Shown here: in pieces, positions 46,989 through 61,309 of the stretch
How positions within the stretch are numbered: position 1 is the first letter of the stretch
How the letters are laid out: each line of letters opens with the position of its first letter
NCBI RefSeq assembly: GCF_052324685.1
Contig: NW_027506910.1
Location: forward strand, 1,029,756-1,093,755
Direction of reading: 5' to 3'
Length of the DNA: 64,000 nucleotides
Source: Brachyhypopomus gauderio
Taxonomy: Eukaryota; Chordata; Actinopteri; Gymnotiformes; Hypopomidae
Program-made: the position numbers and the translations under genes
The notes under the pieces: generated by a model
Databases searched by the model: none
What the model saw: the letters and a program-made list of their open reading frames with translations, nothing else
What the model was told of the DNA's origin: nothing

Positions 46989-49620
46989 CACATTGTGACT
47001 TGCACTGTTGCACACTCAGCAAATCTAAAACTGTGGGATGTTTGCCGATCATTAGATCAATGCAGGTGCATTAGCGCTGCCCCGATAGTCTAAGCCGGGC
47101 TGAGCGGTGCGTTTAGAGACCAAGGTGTGTGCTTCTGGGTTTTGTAGTTCTTGCATGCACCAAAATATGACCATGTTATCCATGGCATATGAAATAATCA
47201 TTATATGCATGTCTGTGTGCCTTTTTGCTTATTTTTTCTTTATCTTTTTCAACGGGTTAATTCTGAAACTCATTGCTAAAAACGTCTAATATTTGGTATG
47301 TTTTCAAGTTGCTAAATCTCATTCAGTCTGTTGTCTCCTGGGTTTGTGTTGTTAAATGTATGAAATTCGCTCCTTCCACATTTTGACTTGCTGGTCTCGT
47401 CCATGACTATGAAACTATCAGCAGCGTTGAATGTCTGGTTAGTGGACATAACCTCCTATCTGTAAGTAGTGGAGATGGGATGGTCCTGGGTGGAGTGGGT
47501 CCATACCACTGCTCCTTAGTTGGACATCTGTGAGGCGCTAGTCACACCAGCAGTGCCTGCTGCTATTTTAGATGTACCCAAGTTACCTCACATCGCGTTT
47601 ATTTATTTATTTTTGTTTCATGTGCACAGTTAGTCCTCTACCTTATCGTTTGGGTCCAGGAGCTGTATTTATAGCAGCGTGTTGAAGGCACATCACCATC
47701 TCTGCCGCTCCTTATCCTGGGCTGCTGTGAACTAACGCCTGGTGCTCCTTCATGTGTGTGTTCTGTTTGGTGTGCGCTACACAAATGCCTTGCTGAACCT
47801 CGTTTCAGGAGCTGATCTGAAAGATTTCTTGTTTGTTTTATTTATGTCGTTTAGCTTTGTAGCAGGAGCGCTCGGGGTTACTATGTCACCTTCAGGGAAC
47901 ATGTTTTTAAAAGCAGCAATATTAATTTCTCCTGTGATGTACGTGGTTAGTGATGGCATCAGTGGTGTGGTGTGCACTTTGGCTCACCTTCTGAACTTCT
48001 CCTCTTTTTACTCTGTTTGACCCGTTGTTCCATTTTTGTAATGACACGGAGAATCTTAACCCTCAGGTCCCGTAATTGAAACCAGCAGTAACGAATCCAG
48101 CTGCTTTCATCCAGCTGCCACTGGAGCAGAGGGCATTTGGGGGGTGGTGGGTGGGGGGTGTGAGGTTTTGCGGCAGAGGGGCGTGTTGGTGGAGAGTGGG
48201 GGTGTGACCCACACGGGGGGGGGCGTGTTGGTGGAGAGTGGGGGTGTGACCCACACAGAGGGGGGGGCGTGTTGGTGGAGAGTAGGGGTGTGACCCACAC
48301 AGAGGGGTGTGGGGGTGGAGAGTGGGGGTGTGACCCACACAGAGGGGTGTGTTGGTGGAGAGTGGGGGTGTGACCCACACAGAGGGGTGTGTTGGTGGAG
48401 AGTGGGGGTGTGACCCACACAGAGGGGTGTGTTGGTGGAGAGTGGGGGTGTGACCCACACAGAGGGGTGTGTTGGTGGAGAGTGGGGGTGTGACCCACAC
48501 AGAGGGGTGTGTTGGTGGAGAGAGGGGGTGTGACCCACACAGAGGGGTGTGTTGGTGGAGAGTGGGGGTGTGACCCACACAGAGGGGTGTGTTGGTGGAG
48601 AGTGGGGGTGTGACCCACACAGAGGGGTGTGGGGGTGGAGAGTGGGGGTGTGACCCACACAGAGGGGTGTGTTGGTGGAGAGTGGGGGTGTGACCCACAC
48701 GGGGGGGGGGGGGGGGGTGGAGAGTTGGGGAGGACTTGATGGGTCTAATGTGAGAAGCTTGTCTATAATACACTTCATCTGCATTTCTGCAAACGTAGCA
48801 AAATCTGAGCATCTCTGAGAACTCCTGGAGACTCGTGCAGGTTCCTTCCACATCCTCTTTGTTTGGTTTTTATTTCTTCTCTAGACATTGAAAAAACATT
48901 TTTATTTTTAGTGTTATTAATTTTTCCACTCCGTTACGTGTCCGGGTCAGCAGGGTTATAGGGTAAACGGCTGGGTTTGGGGCAGTAGACCAGTGGTGGG
49001 TTTGGACTGTAAATAAACATGTTTGTGTCATTCCCCAAGGCCCAACAGATGCTGTACGCGTGCCTAGAGAAGGTGGATGTTTCCAACACGGAGGGCTACG
49101 ACCTCTTCCTCACGCAGCTCAAAGAAGGCTTGAAAAATACCTCACACGAGACGGCAGCCAATCACAAAGTGGCCAAGGTAAGTCATAGCAATATGGTCCA
49201 ATCACATTCAGGAGCCTCCAGTGTCTGATCTTCTGAACTGTGTTGCTTTGAAAACTTCACTTGTTGATTCCATGGGTCTGATTGTTCTGGCCCTAGAGAA
49301 GCGTTGTGGGTCGGTGAGGTCTCCCCTCTCTCTTTCTCCAACACTGCCCTGCCAGTCATGGACACTTGAACTATAAGTGGCAGTGTTCAGAGTAAAGCCA
49401 GTTAGAATGTGTCCCTACACCCAAATCTTAAGGCATGTGTTGTTTTGTTGGTAGTTTGTTTGTAGTAGATTTGCCCTTTATGGTGACATGTCTTCAGTTA
49501 CTGCAGCTCTCGTGAAACAGATAACTCATTTGACCTCGGTGTCAAAATGCAGCACGGGTAAGATGTTGGCTCGGTCTCTTACAAGGAGTTAACTAGAAGC
49601 AGTGATTTCTCTGGAGAGTG

Positions 49621-49691
<71 letters not shown>

Positions 49692-49962
49692 GGGCCAGTG
49701 AGAGACACAAGCTCCAGTGCAGGATCTGTGTTCATTATTGATGTTCTGACCCTCCTGTCCTGCTTTATCTTGGTGTCTTTGATTTTGGGTCCAAGTTAAA
49801 GTGGCATAGCAGCGCACACACACACAGAGGTTTAGGATGAAGCACTAATTGTTGGCCGGGCCTGGTTGTGGACGTGTGTTAATGTGCGGTACTTCTGGGG
49901 TCGTCTGTCATTCACATCTTTTTGACACTCCCGCCTTCTGTTCATGATGTGTGCCTGACTGC

Positions 49963-50003
<41 letters not shown>

Positions 50004-50369
50004 AGCTGCTGCAGTGCTCACTGGCATATCAGTAGGTACCAGCAGTGACTGAGCAGGCACACACACACTCCTGCTCCAGAACACGATCAACACTGGGAGC
50101 AGCTGGAGGAGTCTCCAGAGTGAAACGTGACTTATGACTCCCAGATTGCAGCCTGTCCACCTGAGTCACTGTCATGGAGCCAAGGGTGCGTTTGAGAGTC
50201 CTGAATGTACAGAAGGCCAGAGTGAGTCCAGCCATGTCCTCAACATTAACCTCATTATTACAGCCGCACTCTTCCACACCTTCAGGGGCTCATCAACACG
50301 TTGACCTCATTTGCCACAGCGCAGGGTTGTCCTCAAGCTAGTCTACTAGTCTCTCCCTCCCTCTGTCTA

Positions 50370-50423
<54 letters not shown>

Positions 50424-50817
50424 CCTCCCTCTGTCTATCTCCTTCTCTCTCTCTCTCCCTCTCTCCCTCTGTCTATCTCCTTCTCTCTCTCCCTCCCTCC
50501 CTCTGTCTATCTCCTTCTCTCTCTCTCTCCCTCCCTCCCTCTGTCTATCCTTCTCTCTCTCTCTCCCTCCCTCCCTCTGTCTATCTCCTTCTCTCTCTCT
50601 CTCCCTCCCTCCCTCTGTCTATCTCCTTCTCTCTCTCTCTCCCTCCCTCCCTCTGTCTATCTCCTTCTCTCTCTCTCTCCCTCCCTCCCTCTGTCTATCT
50701 CCTTCTCTCTCTCTCTCTCCCTCCCTCCCTCTGTCTATCTCCTTCTCTCTCTCTCTCCCTCCCTCCCTCTGTCTATCTCTCTCTCTCTCTCTCTCTCTCC
50801 CTCCCTCCCTCCCTCTG

Positions 50818-50865
<48 letters not shown>

Positions 50866-50997
50866 CCTCCCTCTGTCTATCTCTCTCTCTCTCTCTCTCC
50901 CTCCCTCCCTCTGTCTATCTCCTTCTCTCTCTCTCTCTCTCCCTCCCTCCCTCTGTCTATCTCCTTCTCTCTCTCTCTCTCTCCCTCCCTCCCTCTG

Positions 50998-51032
<35 letters not shown>

Positions 51033-51128
51033 CCTCCCTCTGTCTATCTCTCTCTCTCTCTCTCTCTCTCCCTCCCTCCCTCTGTCTATCTCTCTCTCTC
51101 TCTCTCTCTCTCTCCCTCCCTCCCTCTG

Positions 51129-51176
<48 letters not shown>

Positions 51177-54100
51177 CCTCCCTCCCTCTATCTCCCACTC
51201 TCTCTCTCTCTCGTTCTCTCTTGTCGTGGAAATAAGTTGAAACCATGGTGGTGAGCAAGAACTATAGTCAAAACCAACTGGGTAAGATATAAAAAGTAAT
51301 AGTAAATTTATTAAAGTACAAACTGTAATAATCAAAGAACAAAATTAACTAACAAATATGGATCAATCCAGAGATCTCCGGTACCCACACTCCCCAAGTG
51401 TCAGTAAGAGAGAGCTGCCCGCCCTCCATAACCGTGGATCTTTATAGTGTAAAACTGCTGACTCACTATCTTACCAGTGATTCATGCCTGCCAAACTACC
51501 CCCCCCTAACAGAGTGAGGTACCTTCTCAGCTTATGTGAGTAGCAAAAGTTCAAGGATGCCCATATCTCTCTCTCAGTGGTTCTTTGTAATTAAGATACA
51601 TAAAGAACATGAAATATCTCCTTCTCTACAAGCTGCTTACAGTCATGCGTAACCAGGTTCACACAGAGTGCTTACATACATCAGTGGTCAGAATACATGA
51701 AATTGTGTGACATGGTGTGTGTCACACGGCATTAAACTCGTACAGAAATGAATACATGGGTCTCATATGCAGACCACAAGTATTATGTGAGTGTCAGTAA
51801 AGGTTCACGTATGTATATGTATCATTAGTTTACATATCTAATACAATGGTTGATCAATTGATTACATATCTCTTATGTAATATAATAATGATTGATTATT
51901 ATAACCCACGGACTATAATGAAATAATAAAATTTCCATCACACACACACACTCTCTCTCGCTCTCTCTCTCTCTCACGCACACAAACACACACACTGGCT
52001 GTAAGTCTCATCATCTCCCCCTGCAGTCCCAGACCCTGATGAATAAGGGCTTTTCTAAACCTTCAGGACGGCTGCCCAGAACTCAGGCAACAGGAGAGGA
52101 GAGATGACTCCCGACACCCGTATAGTGTTGACACGGACATCTCCTTCCTTCCATATCTCACACCCCTCATCACGCTGAGAGCCAGTCCAGCTTTGAGAAG
52201 CTTGATTTGTGCCGTTGTCGTGTCTGCTAGGGTAGCAGCTCCCTCACACTAACCGGAGATGGTCAAGGTTCCTCTGACTTCAAGTGCTGCATTTTTACAC
52301 GCATCCTTAGCCCCGCCCCTCTCTGTTGATTGGTTGTTGTTGTCCAGGATGTCTTCCTCTCAGTCTCAGAGACTAGAATGCATCTCTCGGGGCAGTTCTG
52401 AGTACCAGAGTCTGCAGCACACTCCTGGTCCTGTGAGCTTGAGTAGCAGCTGGTGGTAAAGGGGTAGAGAAGTTCTGACAGGACACAGACACACACACAC
52501 ACACACAATATGCATGCTTTTTGGAAGACACTTTTATTCAGTGAGTTCGCAACCCTGCCACGCTGTGACTGGTCAGAAGTGACGTTGCCTTCACATAAAT
52601 TCTGAGCTTTCCTGTTCCAGAGGTTTTCATTGGCTTTGCGCACATGACGAGAACAGGTTGAGATGTGGTTGTGTGCTGCTGACAGCAGAGTGCTGCTTCT
52701 CACGTATGCTTCAAAACAGCTGCCGTCAATTTATCATTCATCAAGTGATGTGGTGTGTTCAGACGGCAGTAGGTTCTGTGATTGGTTGTATCACCGCCTT
52801 CGGTCCCATCACTTGTGTGTGTGTGTGTGTGTGCCCCCCCCCCCCCCCCTCCTCCTCATGTAGTGGGCAACGGTGACCTTTCACCTCCCTCATCACATCC
52901 TGAAGCTGGTGGCCAGTGCCATAGTGAACGAGCTGAAGAAGCTGAACCAGAACGTGGCCGCCCTGTCCGTGGCCTCCTCCGTGATGGACCGGCTCTCCTA
53001 CCTCTTACCCAGTGGGCGGCCTGAACTGGGCGTGGGGCCCGGGCGCTCCGTAGACAGGTGACTACTGCTTTATGTCCAGTGTTTTTTAAAAACGACCTGA
53101 GTGAAGACCTGGACTAATGCTCACAACCTCCCGCAGGTCTCTGATGTACAGCGAGGCGAACAGGAGGGAGACCTTCACGTCCTGGCCCCACGCAGGCTAC
53201 CGCTGGGCCCAGCCGGACCCCATGGCCCAGGCAGGCTTCTACCACCAGGTGAGGTCCTCTGTCCTGGTCCCTCTGCCTCCTCTGATGAGTACAGGTTGCT
53301 TTGTAAAGGACGAAGGGGGTGATCGGCGCAGAGTCTTTCTGGACGCCCCCACTACCATCTTCCTTTCAGCCCCTCACTTATCAAAACCTTCCTCTGTGTC
53401 GTCCTCTCCAGCCGGCGTCCACGGGGGACGACCGTGCCATGTGTTTCACCTGCAGCGTGTGTCTGGTGTGCTGGGAGCCTACAGACGAGCCTTGGTAGGT
53501 CGTTTCCTCACTGGTTCACGCATCCGAATAGTTAAGATGTAAAGAGTGTTTAATAAAGATCGTTTAAAGTGACGCTACGATACTTTTGGGGAGGTGTCCC
53601 CATCGTTGAGTGTTGCCTAAACCCTCCCGCCTGCACACCCTCAGGTCGGAGCACGAACGCCATTCGCCCAACTGCCCGTTCGTCAAAGGGGAGCACACGC
53701 AGAACGTCCCGCTGTCCGTCACCCTGGCTACAAGCCCCGCCCAGTTCCCCAGCTCCGACCCCTCCGACAAGATCGCCTGCTACGGCTTCGGAAGCTGCCC
53801 GCACTTTCTCGCCACGGCAACCAAGATGGGCAAAATCTGTATTTGGGATGTGTCCAAGCTCATGAAGGTAATGGCGGTGTAGACTGAGGGTTATAACCAC
53901 TCACAGGCAGTCCTCTGTTTTATAACAGCTCATAGCGGTATAGTCCGTGCCTTGTACAGGAACTTTATTCCATACAGTGTTTCACATTCGTAACAGTCTA
54001 GACTTGTATGTGGTTTTCAGAAGTCATTCCAGTTCAGTCTGTGGTTCATAACCTTTCACAGACGCCTTCCTGTAGCTCTAGCACTTCATAATAGCCTAGT

Positions 54101-54317
54101 GTGGTCTTCATAACAGTGTAGTTGTGGTGTTCAGGTTTTTTTTTGGTTACCAGGAAAAGGACACTAGAATGCTGTTCTTCTTGTGTGAGTGTATGTGCTA
54201 CACCCATATTTGTTCTCAAACCGTGTTACACATCACCGGACCGCACCTTGAGGTGTTTAGCATAGGCAATGGCCGTCACTCAGCCATGATGTGGAACGTA
54301 TCTTTACGTTTACGTTT

Positions 54318-54373
<56 letters not shown>

Positions 54374-56608
54374 CCGGGGGGACGTGCAGGTGCATTTAAA
54401 GTTCGAGGTGAACCCCTATGACCCCGTCATCCTGAGGCAGCTCATCCTGTCGGGCAGCGAACAGCAGAGTGTCTCCGGATCAGAGTCCCGCAGACCCACC
54501 CTCGTCTGGCTGGAGGACACGTCCAGCTGCTCCGACATCCCCAAACTGGAGGGGGACAGGTAATACTGCAGGGGGACAGGTAGTGGACATCCTCAAACTA
54601 CAGGGGGACGGGTAATACTGCAGGGGGACGGGTAATACTGCAGGGGGACAGGTAGTGGACGTCCTCAAACTGCAGGGGGACAGGTAGTGGACGTCCTCAA
54701 ACTACAGGGGGACGGGTAATACTGCAGGGGGACGGGTAATACTGCAGGGGGACGGGTAATACTGCAGGGGGACAGGTAGTGGACGTCCTCAAACTGCAGG
54801 GGGACAGGTAGTGGACGTCCTCAAACTGCAGGGGGACAGGTAGTGGACGTCCTCAAACTGCAGGGGGACAGGTAGTGGACGTCCTCAAACGTCCCTTCTG
54901 ACGTTAAGTGTGTGTGTGTGTGTGTGTCTATAAGAACATAAATACACACCCACATGTACCTGTGCTCCTTTGCTATATTAATACACTCGGACCTGAAAAG
55001 ATGGAGCGTTTGTGTCCTCTACCTACACACCTGCTTTCATTGTGTCGCTCAAAGCTGGTGTTGATGTTTAGTAGGGTTGCAACGGTATGAGATTTTCACG
55101 GTATGATAACCGTCTCAGAAAATACCGCGGTATCACGGTTATCACGGTATCACAGTTAGTTTGTATATTATTAAAAGATACACTGACCCTTAAAGAAATT
55201 ACAAGTTTTTTTTGTTCAATTAACTATTTATTGTAGAAACCTGGAACTATTGTATACAAAATGTCTCCTTTAAAAAAATAAGCTGTACACATGTTTAAAT
55301 AAATACTGCAAAATTAGATAAACCTAAATCATGGATTTCAGTACAATTATTTAAGTTTAAATTATTTAATATCTGATAAACTCAACCTGGGTCAGTGTCT
55401 GATCAACAACTGTTGTAAACGTCCGTTGTACTGCCAAGTTAGAATATAACCAGATACTGCAGAAAGAGAGGATTTATTTCTGACATGACCCTCACAATAG
55501 AGATTTCTATTTTAAGGCTTTCACACCGAGTCTGGTTTTAACATATGAAAAACAGGCACGTAAAATTTTGAAAATGAACGCATGTAAATTAATGGCATCT
55601 TTCACATCCAGTGAAAGCAAGGACCTTAAAAATCTATGGATTTACACTTTCACTAGTGACCGTAGCGCGCGACTCGGCACAGTTCTTTTGTATTACGTTA
55701 ACAAATACGAGCCTCTTGTAATTCCAGGACGAAACACGAGAGAACGTGAAGACGTTAAGACTGGGCGTTTTGAAAATAAACAACCATTAAATAATTTAAT
55801 AAAAAGCGAATTATTTTGAGTATATGTATAAATATTTAACTTAATTAAGTTTAAGGTGCTGGGAAATATTGAAACGGACCTTTAAAGTTACGTACAAGTG
55901 CTTTAATTCCACCTTATAAAGGTGTATGAACCCTGCAAACATGACTTTGTTCATTGCGCTGAGGCGCGACGCGCGCAAAGTTACAAAATTCGAGACGTGC
56001 ACGACCTCGCGAATCGACAGCGCGCGAGACCCGCGCTCACCGGCGGAGCCACCGCGATTACGTCATTTTCGCCGCTGATTTTAGTTAAGCTTTTTTTTTG
56101 TTAAAAAATTTGTTAAGTCTAATGCACTTTCTGCCATTCTCACTGCTGTGTGCTTAGTAGCTGAACCGGAGCGGAGTTGCGCATGCGCGGGTCAGTTTCT
56201 CCGCTGGCTTGCTTTTTACCGGTAATAAGCAAACGCACACGGTATGATAACCGTGCATTTTAATACCGTGGTATACCGTGAAACCGGTTACCGCTGCAAC
56301 CTTAATGTTTAGCCACTGTTGTTGTGGTGTATATAGAACCACTGACGCCTCTTTTAATGTCTTTAATCAGTGACGATCAGTTGGAGGACTCGGACAGTGA
56401 GGAGCATTCCAGGTCGGAGTCTGTCACAGGTACGCACACACACCAGCCTCTCCGTCTGCGTGGAGAACCAGGCAGTGTGCTCCTACTAGACAAGGGGCTT
56501 CTGCACTTCACCTGTAAACTTTTGGTTTTACCAGGTTGATTTTTAAAATCTTCTTCTCAGCATTTATTGTATAATTTATTCATTTGTCTCCTTCTTCCTT
56601 ATTTCTGC

Positions 56609-56640
<32 letters not shown>

Positions 56641-59600
56641 GCTGTGTGTGTGTGTGTACACGTGTGTGTGCTGTCAGGCCTGCTGGGTCCTAAAGAGAGC
56701 ATGGAGGTGAGTGTGGGCGTGACGGCCCTCAGCGTGCTCCAGCAGCCCGAGAAGCTCCAGTGGGAGGTGGTGGCCAGCGTGCTGGAGGACACCGTCAAAG
56801 ATCTGGAGGAGCTGGGGGCCAACCCGTCCCTCTCGCTGGGGCCCGCCAAGACGGACAAGGCCAAAGACAAGCCCGCCGAGCCCCACAACATCCCCTTCCC
56901 CTGCCTGCTGGCCGGCGGCTTGCTGAGCTATCGCTCGGCCGCCACCTCCCCCCTGGCCCCGCCCCAATCCCGTCGCCACGCCGACAGCCCCCTGAGGACT
57001 CCCGTCCCCGAGAGCCTCGCGGCCCACCAGGGCCCCATGGAGATAGAGATGTGCGAGCCGCCCCTGGAGCTGGGCTCCCCCGGGCCTCCGGGCGCCCCCG
57101 TGCGCAGGACTATGCCCGTTCTCCTCCTGTACTGCATCAAGGAGGCGGAGGAGAAGACCAGCGGCAAGGTCTTCGCCCAGATGAACAACCTGATGGGCAA
57201 AGGTCTCCACGAGGAGGGCTTCACCGTCCCGCAGATCATCGAGATGGAGTTCGACACGCACGAGCAGCTCCTGCTGCAGGACCCGCCCGTCACGTACATC
57301 CAGCAGTTCGCCGACGCCACGGGGGGCCTGGGCGGGCTGGACGGGGAGAAGTGGAGCTCGCTGGGGGCCGTGCCACGCCCCGGCTCCCTGGTGCAGTGTC
57401 TGCGCCTCCCCAAGGCCCTGGAGGAGGAGAACTTGTACGTGGACTCCATCACGCCGTGCAGCGACGGCGTGCACCTGCTGGTGGGGCTCCAGCCCTGCTC
57501 CGTGGAGTCGCTCAGCGCCATCAACCAGGTGGAGGCCCTGAACACGCTCAACCGCCTCCACTCGGCACTGTGTGGGCGGAGGAAGGGCCAGGCGCTGGCC
57601 AACGGGCACCAGAGCCACGCCGGCACGTCTCCGCCCCAGACACCCCTCATCCTGCCCCCGCACGACCAGCAGCAGGAGCAGCCCCACGCCTCCAGGCCGC
57701 TAGGGGGCGGGGTCGGGGGCGGCTACCTAGCGCTGTATAAGCTAAACTACTCCACGCGCATCGTGACGCTGGAGGAGGAGCCCGTGAAGGTGCAGCAGAT
57801 ACGGGACCCTCGCGACGCCGTCACCTCCCTGCTGCTCCTCCCGCCCGACGTGCTGGACGGACGAGAGGACGACAGCGAGGAGACGTCGGAGGAGTCCACG
57901 CCATCGGGCGTGAAAAACGGCGGTGGCAGCGGTACGGTGCCCTCCGCCCCTGCTCCCAACGCCGCCTCGGCCTCCGGGAAGGAGAAGAGGGCGGAGGTAG
58001 CCGGACTGGGCCACCTAGTGGTGACCACGCAGGCGGGCTACGTCATAATCCTCGACCTGTCCACTCTGGAGGTGCTGGCCAAGGTGGAGCCGCCCAAGAA
58101 GGAGGGGGCGGAGGTGGACCCCTTCGTCTCCGTCACCTACTGCTCTGGCACGGACCGGCTGTGTGTGTGCACCGCAGGTAAGGATGCCCCCGCCCAGCCC
58201 TGGGTCTCCACCCGTCTCCATCGCTTTCACGGAACGCTGCGGCCGTCTTAAGCTGCATCGGCCTTAAGTCAGACCCACCGACGTGGGACATGCAGATAAC
58301 GGGAGCTGTGGACCTCTCACACGCCTGCAGGACTCTGTTAGAATGGCCCTGTGATCATATCTGTCAAAAAACTGCTTTTTATATCATTTGTTACACTGAT
58401 CTGTTTTGTAAAATTCACTGATCTGAATTGCATCGTAATATTTATCGATTGTTACACTCCGCTTTGGGTTTTTAACTTTTGTGAAATTATTATTCTAATT
58501 AGGGTGATTTGTGGTCGTTGTTTTGAGCGTAGGAACTACCTGATCCATTCAGTGCTCTTTTTGAAGCAGATTCAGGATTAATACGTTCTGACCTCCGCCG
58601 GGTGATGGAGGCCCACACAGTGGATGCGTCGACCTCCAGTGCTGCTTATTTTTATGTTGAATTCTGAGGGTTATGACTGAAGCATGTTAAAAATCGGGTG
58701 TGTGTGTGTGTGTGTGTGTGCGCGTGCGTGCGTTCCAACCCAGGATTAATAATGCATGCGTAACCCTCATCCAGAATGCCTGTGTCGTTCTGTCGCAGGG
58801 CTTACCTTAAAGATCCCGCCTGCCTCACGGTGTCTGGTGACTTGAACAGGATGCACCTGGAAGACCAATCACAGGGCCGAAGGTCCCAACTCACCGCCGC
58901 TTGTGTTTGTCTTAAAGGTGGAGAGCTTCATTTCCTTCAAATTGGAGGAGTGTGTGACGATATCGACGACGCCGACATTTTTGTCGACGGCCCCATTTCT
59001 AAAGGGGTCGAGCAGCTTCTGGAGGGAGTCAAGTCCTCATCCAACCCCTCCAGCCCTGGCATCTCAGGTCAGCTAGCACTCTGTCACACGTCCCGTCACA
59101 CGTCCCGTCACATGCACCTTCAGGCCTCACTTCACCCATCAGTTCAGCTTTGCCGAATTAAACCGGTCATTGTGGCCATCAGAAAAGGGGCCGTGGTTAA
59201 ATGCTAACGGCTGGGTTGCTAGTTGTACACTTGTCGTCCTGACACAGCTCTGTGCAGTACTACTGCTCGTCTTGTGTGAATAAAGCTGTCAAGTCATGAA
59301 AGATTCAAGAGACAACTCTGTTTGCTTGGATACCACATGCGTTTATGCATACACTTTTCCTTAGAGGAAACTTAATTCTTGATCCGACTGTAGTTGCAAT
59401 AATTAACATTTTGTTGGACACGCCCGTCATGCTTTTCTTTTGTGTACATGCATTACTGCGTCCTGAAGCGCATGTCGGGTTTGTCGGTGTATGTGAACAT
59501 GTTCTCCGTGTGAAGGAGTTGAGCTCCTGGTGGACCAACCATTGACTGTGGAGACGCTTTCCTCTCTGGTGGAGCTAACCCGCTTTGAGACGCTGACGCC

Positions 59601-61223
59601 ACGCTTCTCGGCCACGGTGCCCCCCTGCTGGGTGGAGGTGCAGCAGGAGCAGCAGCAGAGACGCCACCCCCAGCACCTCCACCAGCAGCACCATGGAGAC
59701 GCCGCTCAGCACACGCGCACCTGGAAGCTTCAGAGCGACAGGTGAATACACGCGGAACACGCACCTCGACGTAGACTGCTGCAAAAGTAAACCTCAACGT
59801 AGACTGGTGTAAATGCGCACCTCGACGTAGACTGGTGTAAACGCGCGCCTCGACGTAGACTGGTGTAAATGCGCGCCTCGACGTAGACTGGTGTAAACGC
59901 GCACCTCGACGTAGACTGGTGTAAACGCGCGCCTCGACGTAGACTGGTGTAAACGCGCGCCTCGACGTGGACTGGTGTAAACGCGCGCCTCGACGTGGAC
60001 TGGTGTAAACGCGCGCCTCGACGTGGACTGGTGTAAACGCCCCCCAAACATAGACTGGTGTAAACATGCGCCTCGACGTAGACTGGCGTAAGCACGCGCC
60101 TCGACGTAGACTGGCGTAAGCGCGCGCCTCGACGCAGACTCTTGGTGTCCTCAGTACTGAATAGGAGTGGTTGTAAACGTACTGCAGACCTGGTCTAGTT
60201 TTCGAGACCAGAAACCTTAATTCTGTCGGAGTGCGGTTAGTTCGGTCACGTTGGCCTCACCTTGGTGGTGGTTGTCTTTAAGGTTTGGGTTAACGAAAAG
60301 GGAAAGGTCACGTGACCAGCAGAGCGTTCATGTGGCCTCATGGTCAGCAGTGGACGGCCCTCTTGTCTTAACGGCACACGTGTCTCCTCTGCTTGCAGCA
60401 CCAGCTGGGACGAGCACGTGTTCGAGCTGGTCCTGCCCAAGGCCTGCATGGTGGGTCACGTGGACTTCAAGTTTGTGCTGAACGCCAGTATTACGAACAT
60501 TCCTCAGGTCCAGGTCACCCTGCTGAAAAATAAAGCCCCCGGGCTGGGAAAGAGCAACGGTGAGTTTGGGCCCACGCCATAGCCCCGCCCCCTGCCACGC
60601 CCCACTTTGTCACATATGCAAATATTTCTTTGTTACATATGTAAATGCTGGAACTGTATGACACCAACAGTAATGCTGCCAGCACATACACTTATTAAAG
60701 AAAAGTTGCTCCTGTTTTTCCACACCCAACCAGGCTGCCCTGATACTTGCTCGTTTTGACTTTTGACCATCGTTTCTGTTTCATGTTCTTCCCGTTGGAA
60801 TCCACGCTTGACTGCTGTTGGCTCCTCCCCCTCACAGAGTCCGCCGTGGACCGCCAGATAGTCTTCCCCCTGGCTCACGTGCAGCACGCTAACGGGGAGC
60901 GCAACGGACAGCCCTTTGTGCCTGACTTCGGAGACGGAGACGACATCCAGTTGATGGACATGGAGGAGAGCGCGGGTGAGCGGTGGGGCCCTCACACGCG
61001 GTGCGGCTGAACGCACTGGGGTCATCCTTCTGTCATGATGGTGTTTGTGTGGGGCTTTTGTACTTGGAGAAGACATTGTAGTTTAGGTGAAATGTGTTTT
61101 TCTAAAGTTCACCAGCGAGGTTTTGATCTGAACATTGGTGCAAAGTTTATTTGAAAAAAAAAGTAGCTTCTCCTACTTGCAGACTGTTCTCAGTAAAAAC
61201 GTTTGTAGTGTGTCTGAAATAAC

Positions 61224-61309
<86 letters not shown>

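Noticed and set aside
47959..48853. Open frames of 230-260 codons on the minus strand ([17 protein letters not shown] repeats)
   Set aside because: Translations of the 40-bp G-rich minisatellite; 40 is not a multiple of 3, so all three frames look alike.
50301..51335. Ser/Leu/Pro-rich and Arg/Glu-rich open frames on opposite strands
   Set aside because: Translations of the CT satellite.
56674..57740. Long antisense and +1 open frames across BIRC6 exon 10
   Set aside because: Shadows of a 1.5 kb GC-rich exon; the BIRC6 frame matches the family throughout.
59453..60095. Overlapping minus-strand frames ([21 protein letters not shown] repeats)
   Set aside because: Translations of the 28-bp minisatellite in BIRC6 intron 12.
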